Shown piece by piece: positions 9,257 through 18,274 of a DNA stretch of 64,000 bases (its first letter is position 1; each line of letters opens with the position of its first letter). Position numbers and translations under genes: made by a program. The stretch is taken from the NCBI RefSeq assembly GCF_000425565.1, contig NZ_AUDR01000020.1, positions 1-64,000 on the forward strand, read 5' to 3'. The notes below the pieces were generated by a model, which was not told the DNA's origin, did no database searches, and was given only the letters and a program-made list of their open reading frames with translations. This DNA comes from Tepidiphilus margaritifer DSM 15129. Its GTDB lineage: Bacteria > Pseudomonadota > Gammaproteobacteria > Burkholderiales > Rhodocyclaceae.

Positions 9257-11343
9257 GTGAGACAGACCTGCGCGACGATCTGGCCCGCTGGGTGCAGGAT
9301 GGCTGGTTGCGGCCGCTCGATGCGGCCTTTGCGCGATTCCTACAGGAAAAAGTGCCGCAGGCGCCGTCACGGGCGATCCTTGCCGCGACCCTGGCGAGCC
9401 ACCAGTTGGGGCGCGGCCACGTGTGCCTCGATCTCGCCGCGCTCGCCGACGATGCGGTGTTCACCCTGGCGATCCCCTCGCGCGACGCAAACGGGCTGCC
9501 AACGCCAGCGGGGGCGGCCCAGGGGGAATCGCTCGAATCCTGGTTCGCCGCGCTCTCCTGCCCCGAGCTGGTGGGACAGGGCGAGGAGGGAGAGGCGGCG
9601 CCGCTCGTGCGCCGGGCGCATCGCCTCTATCTGCGCCGCCAGTGGGACAACGAGCGTGCCGTGCGGCAGGGTGTTCTCGCCCGGGTACGGGAAGTCGTCC
9701 TGCTCGCGCCGGAGCCGGTGCGAGCTCTCCTCGATGCGCTCTTTCCTTCCGGAGAAGGCGACGTATGGCAGCGGCTTGCCTGTGCGCTCGCGCTGCGGCG
9801 ACGCTTTGCGCTGATTACCGGCGGTCCCGGTACGGGCAAGACGAGCACCGTAGTGCGCCTCATCGCCTTGCTGCAGGCGCTCGCCCTGCAGGGAAGGATA
9901 CCGGGGCGGGGCGAGGCGCCGCTGCGCATCCGGCTCGCCGCACCCACCGGCAAGGCGGCCGCGCGGCTGAGCGAATCGATCGGTCGTTCCCTCGAGCGGT
10001 TGCCGTGGGAGGCGTTGCCCCAAGGCGGACGGATCCGCGCCACACTGCCGCAGGAGGTGTCGACGCTGCACCGGCTGCTGGGTGCCCGGGCCGGGTCGCG
10101 GCGGTTCCGCCACGACGAGGCCGATCCGCTGGTGCTGGACGTGCTGGTGATCGACGAGGCCTCGATGGTCGACCTCGAGATGATGGCGGCGGTGCTGCGG
10201 GCCTTGCCTCCGGCGGCGCAGTTGGTATTGCTCGGTGACAAGGATCAGCTTGCCTCGGTCGAGGCCGGCGCCGTGCTCGGTGGTCTGTGTCGGCGCGCAG
10301 ACGAGGGGCACTATACGCCCGAGACGATCGCCTGGCTGCGGGCGACGGTGGGTGAGGAACTGCCCGAAGAATTTGGCGTGGAGGAGGGTGAGGAACCCTC
10401 CGGTTTCATCGACTTCCAGGGCTCGGCCCTCGATCAGGCGATCGCCATGCTGCGCGAAAGCCATCGTTTCGCCGCCGAGAGCGCCATCGGCCGGCTCGCG
10501 GCGGCGGTCAATCGGGGCGATGCGGCCGCGGCGCGGGGGGTTCTGGGTGGGCCCCTCGCGGGCGATCTGGACGCTCCGGGCGAAGAGGGCGGGGAAGGGC
10601 GTGCCTCGAGCACGCCCGGCCATCCGCGCTCCGAAGTGGCCCTTCTCGTTCCCCAGGGTCAGGAGGACGCAGCGTTGCGTCGGCTCGTGTGCGGCACGCA
10701 AAAGAATCCCGCGGGTTACGCGCTTTATTTACAAGTGCTGCGTGCGCAGCGCCCGCTGCCCGAAGCGCCGCAGGCGGCGTGGGACGACTGGGCACGGGCG
10801 GTGCTCGCAGCCTACGCCGGGTTCCAGATACTGTGCGCCCTGCGCGAGGGGCCTTGGGGCGTGGGGGAGATGAATCGGCGCATCGCGCACTGGTTGCGCC
10901 GCCAAGGGTTTTTGCCGGACGAAGAGGGTTGGTACGAGGGGCGCCCGGTGTTGATGACGCGCAACGCCTATGCCTTGGGTCTGATGAACGGGGACGTGGG
11001 GGTGACGCTTGCTCTGCCTGGGGCGGAAGGGCAAGCCCCGCGGCTGATGGTGGCCTTTGCCGCCGCTGGTGGGCTGCGCTGGGTGCTGCCCGCTCGTCTG
11101 CCCGAGGTGGAGACGGTGTTCGCGCTCACGGTGCACAAGTCGCAAGGCTCGGAGTTCGGGCACGCGGTGCTGGTGTTGCCGGATACTCCTAGCCCTTTGC
11201 TCACGCGCGAGCTGATCTATACCGGCATCACCCGCGCCCGCTCGCGGTTCACTCTGGTGGATCCGTCGGGCGGGGCCATGCTGGAAGCGGCGATCGCGCG
11301 CCGCGTGCTGCGCTCGTCCGGGCTGGAGGCACCTCTGGAATAA
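9253..11343 (+). CDS. recD: exodeoxyribonuclease V subunit alpha (RecD)
   Basis: RecD is the 5'-3' superfamily 1B helicase of RecBCD. The 696-residue protein has Walker A GGPGTGKT at about 190-198, Walker B VIDEASMVD, the GDKDQLASVEAG motif, VHKSQGSEF and the final YTGITRAR, all intact. The start overlaps the recB stop (ATGA). It is slightly longer than E. coli RecD. It ends 10 bases before the convergent holin-like gene, with no clear terminator between. Confidence 0.96.
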   Translation: MSETDLRDDLARWVQDGWLRPLDAAFARFLQEKVPQAPSRAILAATLASHQLGRGHVCLDLAALADDAVFTLAIPSRDANGLPTPAGAAQGESLESWFAALSCPELVGQGEEGEAAPLVRRAHRLYLRRQWDNERAVRQGVLARVREVVLLAPEPVRALLDALFPSGEGDVWQRLACALALRRRFALITGGPGTGKTSTVVRLIALLQALALQGRIPGRGEAPLRIRLAAPTGKAAARLSESIGRSLERLPWEALPQGGRIRATLPQEVSTLHRLLGARAGSRRFRHDEADPLVLDVLVIDEASMVDLEMMAAVLRALPPAAQLVLLGDKDQLASVEAGAVLGGLCRRADEGHYTPETIAWLRATVGEELPEEFGVEEGEEPSGFIDFQGSALDQAIAMLRESHRFAAESAIGRLAAAVNRGDAAAARGVLGGPLAGDLDAPGEEGGEGRASSTPGHPRSEVALLVPQGQEDAALRRLVCGTQKNPAGYALYLQVLRAQRPLPEAPQAAWDDWARAVLAAYAGFQILCALREGPWGVGEMNRRIAHWLRRQGFLPDEEGWYEGRPVLMTRNAYALGLMNGDVGVTLALPGAEGQAPRLMVAFAAAGGLRWVLPARLPEVETVFALTVHKSQGSEFGHAVLVLPDTPSPLLTRELIYTGITRARSRFTLVDPSGGAMLEAAIARRVLRSSGLEAPLE

Positions 11344-11353
11344 GCGGGAGGAT

Positions 11354-11746
11354 TCAGTCGCGGCGCTGAATTTTGATCACGATGGTATCGGTGCCGCGTG
11401 GCGACAGCGCCAGCGACACGACCCAGGTGAGGATGCTATAGACGATGGCGCCCCAGAAGGCCGCCCAGAAATCCTCGACCACGACGCCGGCCACCAATCC
11501 CGTTCCCGCCCAGAAGAGCAGCGCATTGAGGATGAGGGTAAAGAGACCGAGCGTGAGGATGCTCGCCGGCAGGGTGAGGATGAGGAGCACCGGCTTGAGG
11601 AAGAGGTTGATGAGGCCGAGCACCAGCGCCGCCGCCAGCGCCGGCACGAAGCCGGTGATGGTGATGCCATGGACGAGCTGGGCAGTGACCATCAGCGCCA
11701 CTGCGTTGAGCAGCCACTGGATGATCATCCAGAATCCGGGTCTCAT
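11354..11746 (-). CDS. small four-helix membrane protein, phage holin family (YvlD-like)
   Basis: This 130-residue, very hydrophobic protein has about four transmembrane helices: IIQWLLNAVALMVTA, the LAAALVLGLINLFLKPVLLIL stretch, LFTLILNALLFWAG and the AAFWGAIVYSILTWVV region. The GLINLFLKPVLLILTLP pattern is characteristic of the Phage_holin_4_2/YvlD family. That family is chromosomal in most bacteria and has no settled function, so a phage role should not be read into the name. The start overlaps the hemH stop, so it is the last gene of hrcA-hemH-holin. Confidence 0.75.
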   Translation of the reverse strand: MRPGFWMIIQWLLNAVALMVTAQLVHGITITGFVPALAAALVLGLINLFLKPVLLILTLPASILTLGLFTLILNALLFWAGTGLVAGVVVEDFWAAFWGAIVYSILTWVVSLALSPRGTDTIVIKIQRRD

Positions 11747-12837
11747 TGTTTCGCTCCCATTGCCTTGGCCCGCGCGAGGCGTGCCTGCAGTTCTTCATCC
11801 GTGGACGGCGTGCGATCGGGCCAATGGCCGAGGTGGTCTTCGAGGAGGGCGGCGAAGCGCTCGACCCAGAAAGGGGAATCGTTGAGGCAGGGGACGTAGT
11901 GGAATTGTTTGCCGCCGGCCTCGAGAAAAGCGGTGCGGCATTCCATGCCGATCTCTTCCAGCGTCTCGAGGCAATCGGTGGCAAAACCGGGGCAGAGGAC
12001 GTCGACGCGCGCCACTCCTTCGCGGGCGAGCCGCTCCAGCGTGGGCTGGGTATAGGGTTCGAGCCAGCGGGCCCGGCCGAAACGCGACTGGAAGGTGACG
12101 AGCCATTGGTCGGGGGCGAGCCGAAGCCGCTCGGCCACGAGCCGCGCCGTCTTGTGGCATTCGCAGTGGTAGGGATCGCCCAGTTCCAGCGTGCGTCGCG
12201 GCATGCCGTGGAAACTGAGCAGCAGTTTGTCGGGGCGGCCATGCTGCGCCCAGTGGGATTCCAGCGTGTGCGCGAGCGCTTCGATGTAGCGGGGGTCGTC
12301 GTGCCAGTGGCGCACGAGCCGCAGCTCGGGAACGTCGCGCCATTTCATGAGCTCGGCGGCCACGGCGTCGAACACGGATGCCGTGGTGCTGGCGCAATAC
12401 TGCGGATAGAGCGGTACCACGAGCAGCCGCCGCAGTCCTTCTTCTTTCATGCGGCTGAGCACGTTGGCCACACTCGGCTCGCCATAGCGCATGGCCCAGC
12501 GCACGAGCGGTTCGCGCCCGCGCTCGGTCCAATGGGATTCCAGCGCGTGCGTGAGCCGTTCGGTATAGACTTCGAGCGGGGAGCCTTCGTCGAGCCAGAT
12601 GCTGGCGTATTTCTGAGCGTTCGCCTTGGGGCGGCGCGGCAGGATGAAGAGGTGCAGAATCATTTGCCACAGCCAGCGCGGCAGCTCGATGACACGCGGG
12701 TCGGAGAGGAATTCGCGCAGGAAGGGACGCACGGCCTCCGGCGTGGGGGCGGCGGGGGTGCCGAGATTGACGAGCAGCACGCCGGTGCGTTGCGGCCGGT
12801 CGTGGCGAAAGGGGGGCTCGGGGGCGTAGCGGGGCAT
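11743..12837 (-). CDS. hemH: ferrochelatase
   Basis: Ferrochelatase inserts ferrous iron into protoporphyrin IX, the last step of haem synthesis. The 364-residue protein opens with GVLLVNLGTPAAPTPEAV and carries the conserved LLSFHGMPRRTLELGDPYH segment, whose histidine is the metal-binding residue, followed by QSRFGRARWLEPYT and a CPGFATDCLETLEEI region with the catalytic glutamate. It lies 10 bases after hrcA and overlaps the downstream membrane gene, so the three are probably cotranscribed. Confidence 0.96.
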   Translation of the reverse strand: MPRYAPEPPFRHDRPQRTGVLLVNLGTPAAPTPEAVRPFLREFLSDPRVIELPRWLWQMILHLFILPRRPKANAQKYASIWLDEGSPLEVYTERLTHALESHWTERGREPLVRWAMRYGEPSVANVLSRMKEEGLRRLLVVPLYPQYCASTTASVFDAVAAELMKWRDVPELRLVRHWHDDPRYIEALAHTLESHWAQHGRPDKLLLSFHGMPRRTLELGDPYHCECHKTARLVAERLRLAPDQWLVTFQSRFGRARWLEPYTQPTLERLAREGVARVDVLCPGFATDCLETLEEIGMECRTAFLEAGGKQFHYVPCLNDSPFWVERFAALLEDHLGHWPDRTPSTDEELQARLARAKAMGAKQ

Positions 12838-12847
12838 GCGGGCTCCT

Positions 12848-13876
12848 TCAGCGTTCTTCGGCGGTGGCGGTGAGCGCTTGCGACAGGCGTTGCGCCGTGA
12901 GCTCGACGATGGGGATCACACGGTCGTAGGCCATGCGGTTGGGGCCGATCACGCCGATCGAGCCAAGCATGCGTCCGTCGAAGGTATAGTTGGCGGTGAT
13001 CACCGAGCATCCTTCGAGTTCTTCCAGCCCAGATTCGGCGCCGATGAAGATCTGCACGCCGCGGGCGCGCTGGGCGAGCTCGAGGAGTTGCAGCAGCCCC
13101 GTGCGCTCCTCGAACAGGCGGAAGAGTTCGCGCAGGTGCTGCATGTTGGTGGTGAAATCGTCGACTTCGAGCAGGTTCGTCTCGCCGGCCACCAGGCAGT
13201 CTTCGTCCTCGTCGGTGAGCGTAGTGGGCGAGAGCGCCAGGCGCATGAGTTCGGAGACGTGGTCTTGCAGCTTGGCCAGTTCGTCGCGCAAGTGGGTGCG
13301 GATCTCGTCGAGCGTGTGGCCGGCGAAGCGGCTGCTCAGGAAGTTGCTCGCCTGCTCGAGCTCGCCCGCGCTGAAGGGGCGGGGCGTGTGCAGCAGGCGG
13401 TTTTGCACGTCGCCGCTCTGGGTGACGACGATCAGCAGCACCCGGTTGCCGCTCAAGGGCACGAACTCGATCTGGCGCACGCGCTCCTGGTCGCGCGGCG
13501 GCACGATGACGACGCCGGCGAAGTGGGTGAGCTCCGAGAGCAGCTCGGAGGCTTTCCGCAGGAGCTTTTGCGGCTGGTGGGGCTGGAGGTTGGCCTCGAT
13601 CTCGGCGCGGGTCTCGTCTTCGAGCGGGGCGACGGTGAGCAGCGCGTCGATGAAGAAGCGGTACCCCTTGGCCGTGGGCACGCGCCCGGCCGAGGCGTGC
13701 GGGCTATAGACGAGCCCCAGCTCGTCGAGGTCGCTCATCACGTTGCGCACCGTGGCCGGAGACAGGTCGAGACCGCTTGCGCGCGACAGGGTGCGCGAAC
13801 CGATCGGTTGTCCTTCGGCGATGTAGCGTTCGATCAACGTCTTGAGCAGGATGCGACTGCGCGGGTCGAGCATCAT
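12848..13876 (-). CDS. hrcA: heat-inducible transcription repressor HrcA
   Basis: HrcA represses chaperonin genes by binding CIRCE. The 342-residue protein begins MMLDPRSRILLKTLIERYI with an N-terminal winged helix (SPATVRNVMSDLDELGL), followed by the HrcA effector domain. The start at 13876 was chosen because GGAGGG lies about 9 bases upstream and the family begins there. The reading frame stays open much further upstream but only antisense to nadK. No CIRCE inverted repeat (TTAGCACTC-N9-GAGTGCTAA) is visible in the 69 bases between hrcA and nadK, so its targets must be elsewhere. Confidence 0.95.
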   Translation of the reverse strand: MMLDPRSRILLKTLIERYIAEGQPIGSRTLSRASGLDLSPATVRNVMSDLDELGLVYSPHASAGRVPTAKGYRFFIDALLTVAPLEDETRAEIEANLQPHQPQKLLRKASELLSELTHFAGVVIVPPRDQERVRQIEFVPLSGNRVLLIVVTQSGDVQNRLLHTPRPFSAGELEQASNFLSSRFAGHTLDEIRTHLRDELAKLQDHVSELMRLALSPTTLTDEDEDCLVAGETNLLEVDDFTTNMQHLRELFRLFEERTGLLQLLELAQRARGVQIFIGAESGLEELEGCSVITANYTFDGRMLGSIGVIGPNRMAYDRVIPIVELTAQRLSQALTATAEER

Positions 13877-13945
13877 GGCGCTTCCCTCCGGAAGTTCGCC
13901 GCGCGACGGCGCCGATCGTGGCCGAGTTGTGGAATAATCCGGGGC

Positions 13946-14827
13946 ATGGCGAATCCATTTACCTCCATCGGTTTGATCGGCAAGCACCAATCGGCGGAAG
14001 TCGCCGCGGCGCTGGTCGAGACGGCGCGGTTTCTGCACGAACGAGGTTATCACGTTTTGATCGAGGCGGAGACGGCGAGTTCGCTCGGCAACTGCGCTCC
14101 TTTCCCCGCGCTGCCCTACGCGCGCCTGGGCACCCAGATCGACCTGGCGGTGATCGTCGGCGGGGACGGCACGATGTTGAACGCCGCCCGCCATCTCGTC
14201 CATCACGACGTGCCGCTCGTGGGCATCAACCAGGGGCGGGTCGGCTTTCTCACCGACATCCCGCGCGACGAGGCGCAGGAACGGCTCGCCGAGATCCTCG
14301 CGGGCGACTATCAGGAAGAAGTGCGCTCCATGCTTTTGGGGCAGCTGCTGCGCGGCGACAAGGTGCTCACCTCGAGCCATGCCCTCAACGACATCGTGGT
14401 GAACAAGGGCGACTTGGGACGGATGATCGAATTCCGCCTCACCGTAGATGGCGCCTACGTCTATACCCAGCGCTCCGACGGCATGATCGTGGCCACGCCC
14501 ACCGGTTCCACCGCCTACGCGCTCTCGGCCAACGGGCCCATCCTGCACCCCGGGGTGGACGGCATCGCCCTGGTGCCGCTGTGCCCGCACGCGCTCACGG
14601 CGCGGCCGGTCACTTTACCCGATCGCTGTACCATAGAAATCGAACTCCTGCCGGGTCACATGGCCGACGTGCATTTCGACGGGCAGGGGCGCATCGAGAT
14701 GCTGCCGGGCGACGTGCTGCGCATCCAGCGGGCACAGCGCGGCGTGCGGCTGCTGCATCCGCGGCAATACTGCTATTTCGCCATGCTGCGCGAGAAACTG
14801 CACTGGAGCGCGCTGCCTCGCGGTTGA
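13946..14827 (+). CDS. nadK: NAD kinase
   Basis: NAD kinase phosphorylates NAD to NADP. The 293-residue protein has the GGDGTMLNAAR motif near residue 73, the NEFV-type region as ALNDIVVNKGDLGRM, and TPTGSTAYALSANGPI, all diagnostic of the family. The ATG at 13946 matches the usual family start (MANPFTSIGLIGK). It is divergent from hrcA and followed after 19 bases by recN, the common betaproteobacterial pair. Confidence 0.96.
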   Translation: MANPFTSIGLIGKHQSAEVAAALVETARFLHERGYHVLIEAETASSLGNCAPFPALPYARLGTQIDLAVIVGGDGTMLNAARHLVHHDVPLVGINQGRVGFLTDIPRDEAQERLAEILAGDYQEEVRSMLLGQLLRGDKVLTSSHALNDIVVNKGDLGRMIEFRLTVDGAYVYTQRSDGMIVATPTGSTAYALSANGPILHPGVDGIALVPLCPHALTARPVTLPDRCTIEIELLPGHMADVHFDGQGRIEMLPGDVLRIQRAQRGVRLLHPRQYCYFAMLREKLHWSALPRG

Positions 14828-14846
14828 GGCGCAGGGGGGGGAGAAA

Positions 14847-16535
14847 GTGCTCGTTCGCCTGACCATCCGTGATTTCGTGCTGGTGCGCGAACTGGAACTC
14901 GGCCTGGCGCCGGGATTCGGCGTGCTCACCGGCGAGACCGGCGCGGGCAAGTCGATCCTGCTCGATGCGCTCGACCTCCTGCTCGGTGGGCGGGCGAGCG
15001 CCGAGGTGATCCGCCAGGGGGCCGAACGCGCCGAGGTGACGCTCGAATGCACCCTGCCGCCAGCGGCGGAGGCGCGCGCTTGGCTCGAGGCGCACGGCAT
15101 CGAGGTCGAGGGCGATACGCTCCTCTTGCGCCGCAACATCGAACGTTCGGGCCGTTCGCGCGCCTGGATCGAGGCCGTGCCGGTGCCGGCCACGGCGCTG
15201 CGCGAGTTCGGCGCCTGGATCGCCGACATCCACGGCCAGCACGCCCACCATGCACTGCTCGAGAGCGCGGTGCAGCGGCGCATGCTCGACCGGCTCGCCG
15301 GGGCCGAGGCGCTCGCCGAGGACGTGCGGCAGCGTTTTGCCGCCTGGGAGTCGGCGCGCGAACGGCTCGCCCGGGCGCGCGAGCGCCAGGAGAGCGTGGG
15401 CGAGGAGCGCGAGCGGCTGCTGTGGCAGCTGCAGGAGTGGGAGCGGCTCGCGCTGCGCCCCGGCGAATGGGACGAGGTGCAACAGGAACACCGTCGGCTC
15501 GCGCACGCGGCGCAGCTGCTGCAACAGGTGGCGCAGGCGGCGGCGCTCCTGAGTGAAGACGAACCCTCGGCGCAGGCTTTGCTCGGGCAGGCCGAACGCG
15601 CGCTCGCCGGCAGTCTCGAGTTCGACGCCAAGCTGGCCGAGGCCGTGCAACTGGTGAGCGAGGCGCGCATCGGGGTACAGGAGGCCGCCGCCAGCCTGCG
15701 GCGCTATCTCGACGCCTTCGAGCTCGATCCGGCGCGGCTCGCCGAACTCGAGCGGCGGCTCGCTGCCATCGACGAATTCGCCCGCCGCTACCGCGTGCCG
15801 CCGGAAGAACTCTTCGCGCTCGCCGGGCGCTGGCGCGAGCGTCTTGCCGCCTTGGAAGAGAGCGCCGACCTCGGGCGGCTCGAAGCCGAGGTGCGCGCGG
15901 CCGAGTCGGCCTACTTCGAGTCCGCCCGCGCGCTCAGCGAACGCCGGCGCGAAACGGCCGAATGGCTCTCGGCCGAGGTCAGCGCGGCGATGCAGGAGCT
16001 GGCGATGAAAGGCGGGCGCTTCGCCGCGGCGCTCGTGGCTGCAGAGCCTGCGGCCACGGGCCTGGAGCGGGTGGAATTTCGCGTCGCCGCCAACCCGAGC
16101 CAGCCGCTCGCCCCGCTCGCGCGTGTGGCCTCCGGCGGGGAACTCTCGCGCATCGGTCTGGCGATCCAGGTGATCGCCAGCCGCGCGAGCGACACGCCCA
16201 CGCTCATCTTCGACGAAGTCGACGTCGGCATCGGCGGGGCGGTGGCCGAGATCGTCGGCCGCTCGCTCTGGCAGCTCGGGCGCGACCGGCAGGTGCTGGC
16301 GGTGACGCACCTGCCGCAAGTCGCCGCCTGGGCCGACTGGCAGCTGCGCGTGTGGAAAGAAGAAGAGGGCGGCGCCGTGCGCACCCGAGTCGAAGCGCTC
16401 GATGCTGCTGCCCGCGTCGAAGAGATCGCCCGCATGCTGGGCGGGCTGGAAATCACCGATACGACCCGCGAACACGCGCGGGAGCTGCTGGGGCGGCGGG
16501 GGATGGGTCAGGTCGAACTTCCCCGTTCTGGATGA
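14847..16535 (+). CDS. recN: DNA repair protein RecN
   Basis: RecN is an SMC-like ATPase acting in double-strand break repair. The 562-residue protein has an N-terminal Walker A (GETGAGKS, about residue 30), a long coiled-coil-rich middle, and the C-terminal ABC signature region with VASGGELSRI, the Walker B LIFDEVDVGIGG and the VTHLPQVAAWAD H-loop. The start is a GTG with GGGGGGAGAAA immediately upstream. No LexA-type SOS box was seen near it. Its last 83 bases overlap the convergent nucleotidyltransferase gene. Confidence 0.96.
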   Translation: MLVRLTIRDFVLVRELELGLAPGFGVLTGETGAGKSILLDALDLLLGGRASAEVIRQGAERAEVTLECTLPPAAEARAWLEAHGIEVEGDTLLLRRNIERSGRSRAWIEAVPVPATALREFGAWIADIHGQHAHHALLESAVQRRMLDRLAGAEALAEDVRQRFAAWESARERLARARERQESVGEERERLLWQLQEWERLALRPGEWDEVQQEHRRLAHAAQLLQQVAQAAALLSEDEPSAQALLGQAERALAGSLEFDAKLAEAVQLVSEARIGVQEAAASLRRYLDAFELDPARLAELERRLAAIDEFARRYRVPPEELFALAGRWRERLAALEESADLGRLEAEVRAAESAYFESARALSERRRETAEWLSAEVSAAMQELAMKGGRFAAALVAAEPAATGLERVEFRVAANPSQPLAPLARVASGGELSRIGLAIQVIASRASDTPTLIFDEVDVGIGGAVAEIVGRSLWQLGRDRQVLAVTHLPQVAAWADWQLRVWKEEEGGAVRTRVEALDAAARVEEIARMLGGLEITDTTREHARELLGRRGMGQVELPRSG

Positions 16536-16863
16536 CGACGCAAGCCCGCTCGATTTCCTGGCGAAACGCTTCGGGCAAGCGCGCCCAGTCTTGCACGTCG
16601 ACCGAGATTGGCAGGTTGCTGTCGATGAAGGCACGGCGCAGCGCCGGGATCGCCGGGCAGGGGCGTTGCGGGTCGAGCGGGTCGCGCACCACCAGATCGA
16701 GGTCGCTCGCCTCGTGCGCTTCACCTTTTACCCGGCTGCCATAAGCCAGGACCTCGTGGCCGGGCACGTGGCGGCGCAGGAGGGCGCGCACTTCGTCCAG
16801 GTAGCGGATGGGCAGGTCGAGGGACAGGGGAGCGGTCATGGGGTGTCTGTAGTCTGCAGTCAC
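16453..16863 (-). CDS. small nucleotidyltransferase-domain protein (MNT type)
   Basis: This is a 136-residue protein if the GTG at 16863 is used. That GTG overlaps the MFS stop as GTGA and has GGAAAG just upstream. An alternative ATG lies at 16839 (128 residues). It carries the polymerase-beta-type nucleotidyltransferase signature GSRVKGEAHEASDLDLVV near residue 50. Such minimal nucleotidyltransferases are often the antitoxin half of HEPN-MNT pairs, but no HEPN partner is adjacent. The C-terminal proline/alanine tail runs antisense into the last 83 bases of recN. The substrate is unknown. Confidence 0.75.
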   Translation of the reverse strand: MTADYRHPMTAPLSLDLPIRYLDEVRALLRRHVPGHEVLAYGSRVKGEAHEASDLDLVVRDPLDPQRPCPAIPALRRAFIDSNLPISVDVQDWARLPEAFRQEIERACVVIQNGEVRPDPSPAAPAAPARVRGSYR

Positions 16864-18053
16864 GTCTTTCCGTACCTTACCAACGCCACTGCGGCCATCG
16901 TGGCGAGGACCGCGCCTGCGAGGAAAGCCGCGGCGGCGCCCCAGGCGCTCCATAGCCAACCGGCGAGCGCGCTCGCGGCCAAGAGCGCGAGGCCCGTGAG
17001 CAGGTTGAATCCGCCGAATGCGGTGCCGCGCAGCTCGGCTGGGGCGGCGTGCGCGATCATCTTGGCGAAGATGCCTTGCGTGGCCGCCATGTGGGCGCCC
17101 CACAGGAGGGCGGCGAGGAAGACCACGGTCGGACCGCTTGCCGCCGCGAGCAGCAGGTCGGCGAGGATGAGGGCGGCGATGCCGGCAAGCAGTAGGCGCT
17201 GTGTGCCGAGGCGGTCGGCGGCGGCGCCGGCCGGATAGGCGAGCACGGCGTAGGCGAGATTCATCGCGATCATCACGAGGGGTACCGCACCCACGGCGAG
17301 CCCCACGTCGTGCGCGCGCAGCAGCAGGAAGGCTTCGCTGTAGCGCGCGAGTGTGAAGAGAATGCCCAAACCGACCACGATCCAGTAGGCGCGAGGCAGG
17401 CGCAGCAGGAGGCGCCAAGAGAAAGGCTCGCGTTCCGTACTGGCGGCGGGGTGCTGGGGTTCGGGAACGAAGCGCACCAGGATCACGACCGCCAGAATCG
17501 CAGGGATCACGGCGAGCCAGAACACCAACCGGAGGTCGCCGGCAAACCATGCCATGAGGGCGAAAGCGAGGAGCGGCCCGACGAAGGCACCCACCGAATC
17601 GAGCGCTTGGCGCAGGCCGTAGGCGGCGCCGCGTAGATCGTCGGGCGTGACGTCGGCGATCAGCGCATCGCGCGGCGCTTCCCGTATTCCTTTGCCGAAA
17701 CGGTCGAGCAGACGCGCCGCGAGCACCCAAGAGACCGAGGCGGCGAGCGCGAAGAGCGGCTTGGTGAGCGCCGAGAGCGCGTAGCCGGCCACAGTCACCG
17801 CCTTGCGCCGGTGCAGGAAGTCGGAGATCGCCCCGGAGAAGACCTTGGTGACGGCCACGGTGGCCTCCGCCAACCCCTCGATCACGCCGATCGTCGTCAT
17901 CGAGGCGCCGAGTACCGTCGAGAGAAAGAGCGGCAGCAGGCTGTGGACCATCTCCGAGGAGATATCCATGAAGAGTGAAGTGAGCGCCAGGCCCCAGACG
18001 CTCGCAGGCAAGGCGCGCAGGCCACGGCGGGAGGTTGGGTCAGACAAAGGCAT
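16860..18053 (-). CDS. major facilitator superfamily transporter
   Basis: This 397-residue inner-membrane protein has about 12 hydrophobic segments. The loop 2-3 region has SDFLHRRKAVTVAGY, and the first half has RLLDRFGKGIREAPRDALIAD, a pattern of drug-efflux-like MFS proteins. The ATG at 18053 is preferred because GGAG lies about 7 bases upstream. The frame extends 24 codons further to 18125 without better support. The substrate cannot be told from sequence. Its stop overlaps the GTG of the downstream nucleotidyltransferase gene, implying translational coupling. Confidence 0.85.
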   Translation of the reverse strand: MPLSDPTSRRGLRALPASVWGLALTSLFMDISSEMVHSLLPLFLSTVLGASMTTIGVIEGLAEATVAVTKVFSGAISDFLHRRKAVTVAGYALSALTKPLFALAASVSWVLAARLLDRFGKGIREAPRDALIADVTPDDLRGAAYGLRQALDSVGAFVGPLLAFALMAWFAGDLRLVFWLAVIPAILAVVILVRFVPEPQHPAASTEREPFSWRLLLRLPRAYWIVVGLGILFTLARYSEAFLLLRAHDVGLAVGAVPLVMIAMNLAYAVLAYPAGAAADRLGTQRLLLAGIAALILADLLLAAASGPTVVFLAALLWGAHMAATQGIFAKMIAHAAPAELRGTAFGGFNLLTGLALLAASALAGWLWSAWGAAAAFLAGAVLATMAAVALVRYGKT

Positions 18054-18224
18054 GGGGTAACTCCGTCTTTTTATCGATGATAAGACATCTCGAGCCTCTC
18101 GTTCGAACGGCGGTGTTCGATTCACGGATGAGCCGTTCGATTTCCGGACGTCCTCGAATCATTGCGCCATGGTGTGATGCAAAAAACAAATGGATAAATC
18201 GAATTATTTTGTGGAAAAATCCGT

Positions 18225-18239
18225 TGTTGCGTTGCAACA
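18225..18239. promoter_or_regulatory. inverted repeat upstream of the sigma-54 element
   Basis: A perfect TGTTGC-GTT-GCAACA inverted repeat is centred about 17 bases upstream of the -24 element at 18249. It has the form of a dimeric regulator site. Enhancer-binding proteins usually bind further upstream, so it could equally be an operator that blocks the promoter. Confidence 0.45.
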
Positions 18240-18248
18240 TTTCAGGGG

Positions 18249-18264
18249 TGGCATAGAGCTTGCT
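18249..18264 (+). promoter_or_regulatory. sigma-54 (-24/-12) promoter
   Basis: TGGCATAGAGCTTGCT matches the sigma-54 consensus TGGCAC-N5-TTGCW at every key position (GG and GC separated by 10 bases) except one C-to-T change. The expected start of transcription is near 18275. No gene follows before the terminator at 18347-18394. Confidence 0.65.
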
Positions 18265-18274
18265 CAGAAGAAAC

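Noticed and set aside
11354-11746. Prophage remnant suggested by the holin-family name
   Set aside because: The gene is in a housekeeping operon with hemH and hrcA, and no other phage gene, integrase or att site is near.
12836-13945. Apparent N-terminal extension of nadK over hrcA
   Set aside because: It is antisense to hrcA, and the NAD kinase family begins at the ATG at 13946.
13877-13945. CIRCE element for HrcA autoregulation
   Set aside because: No inverted repeat resembling TTAGCACTC-N9-GAGTGCTAA is present between hrcA and nadK.
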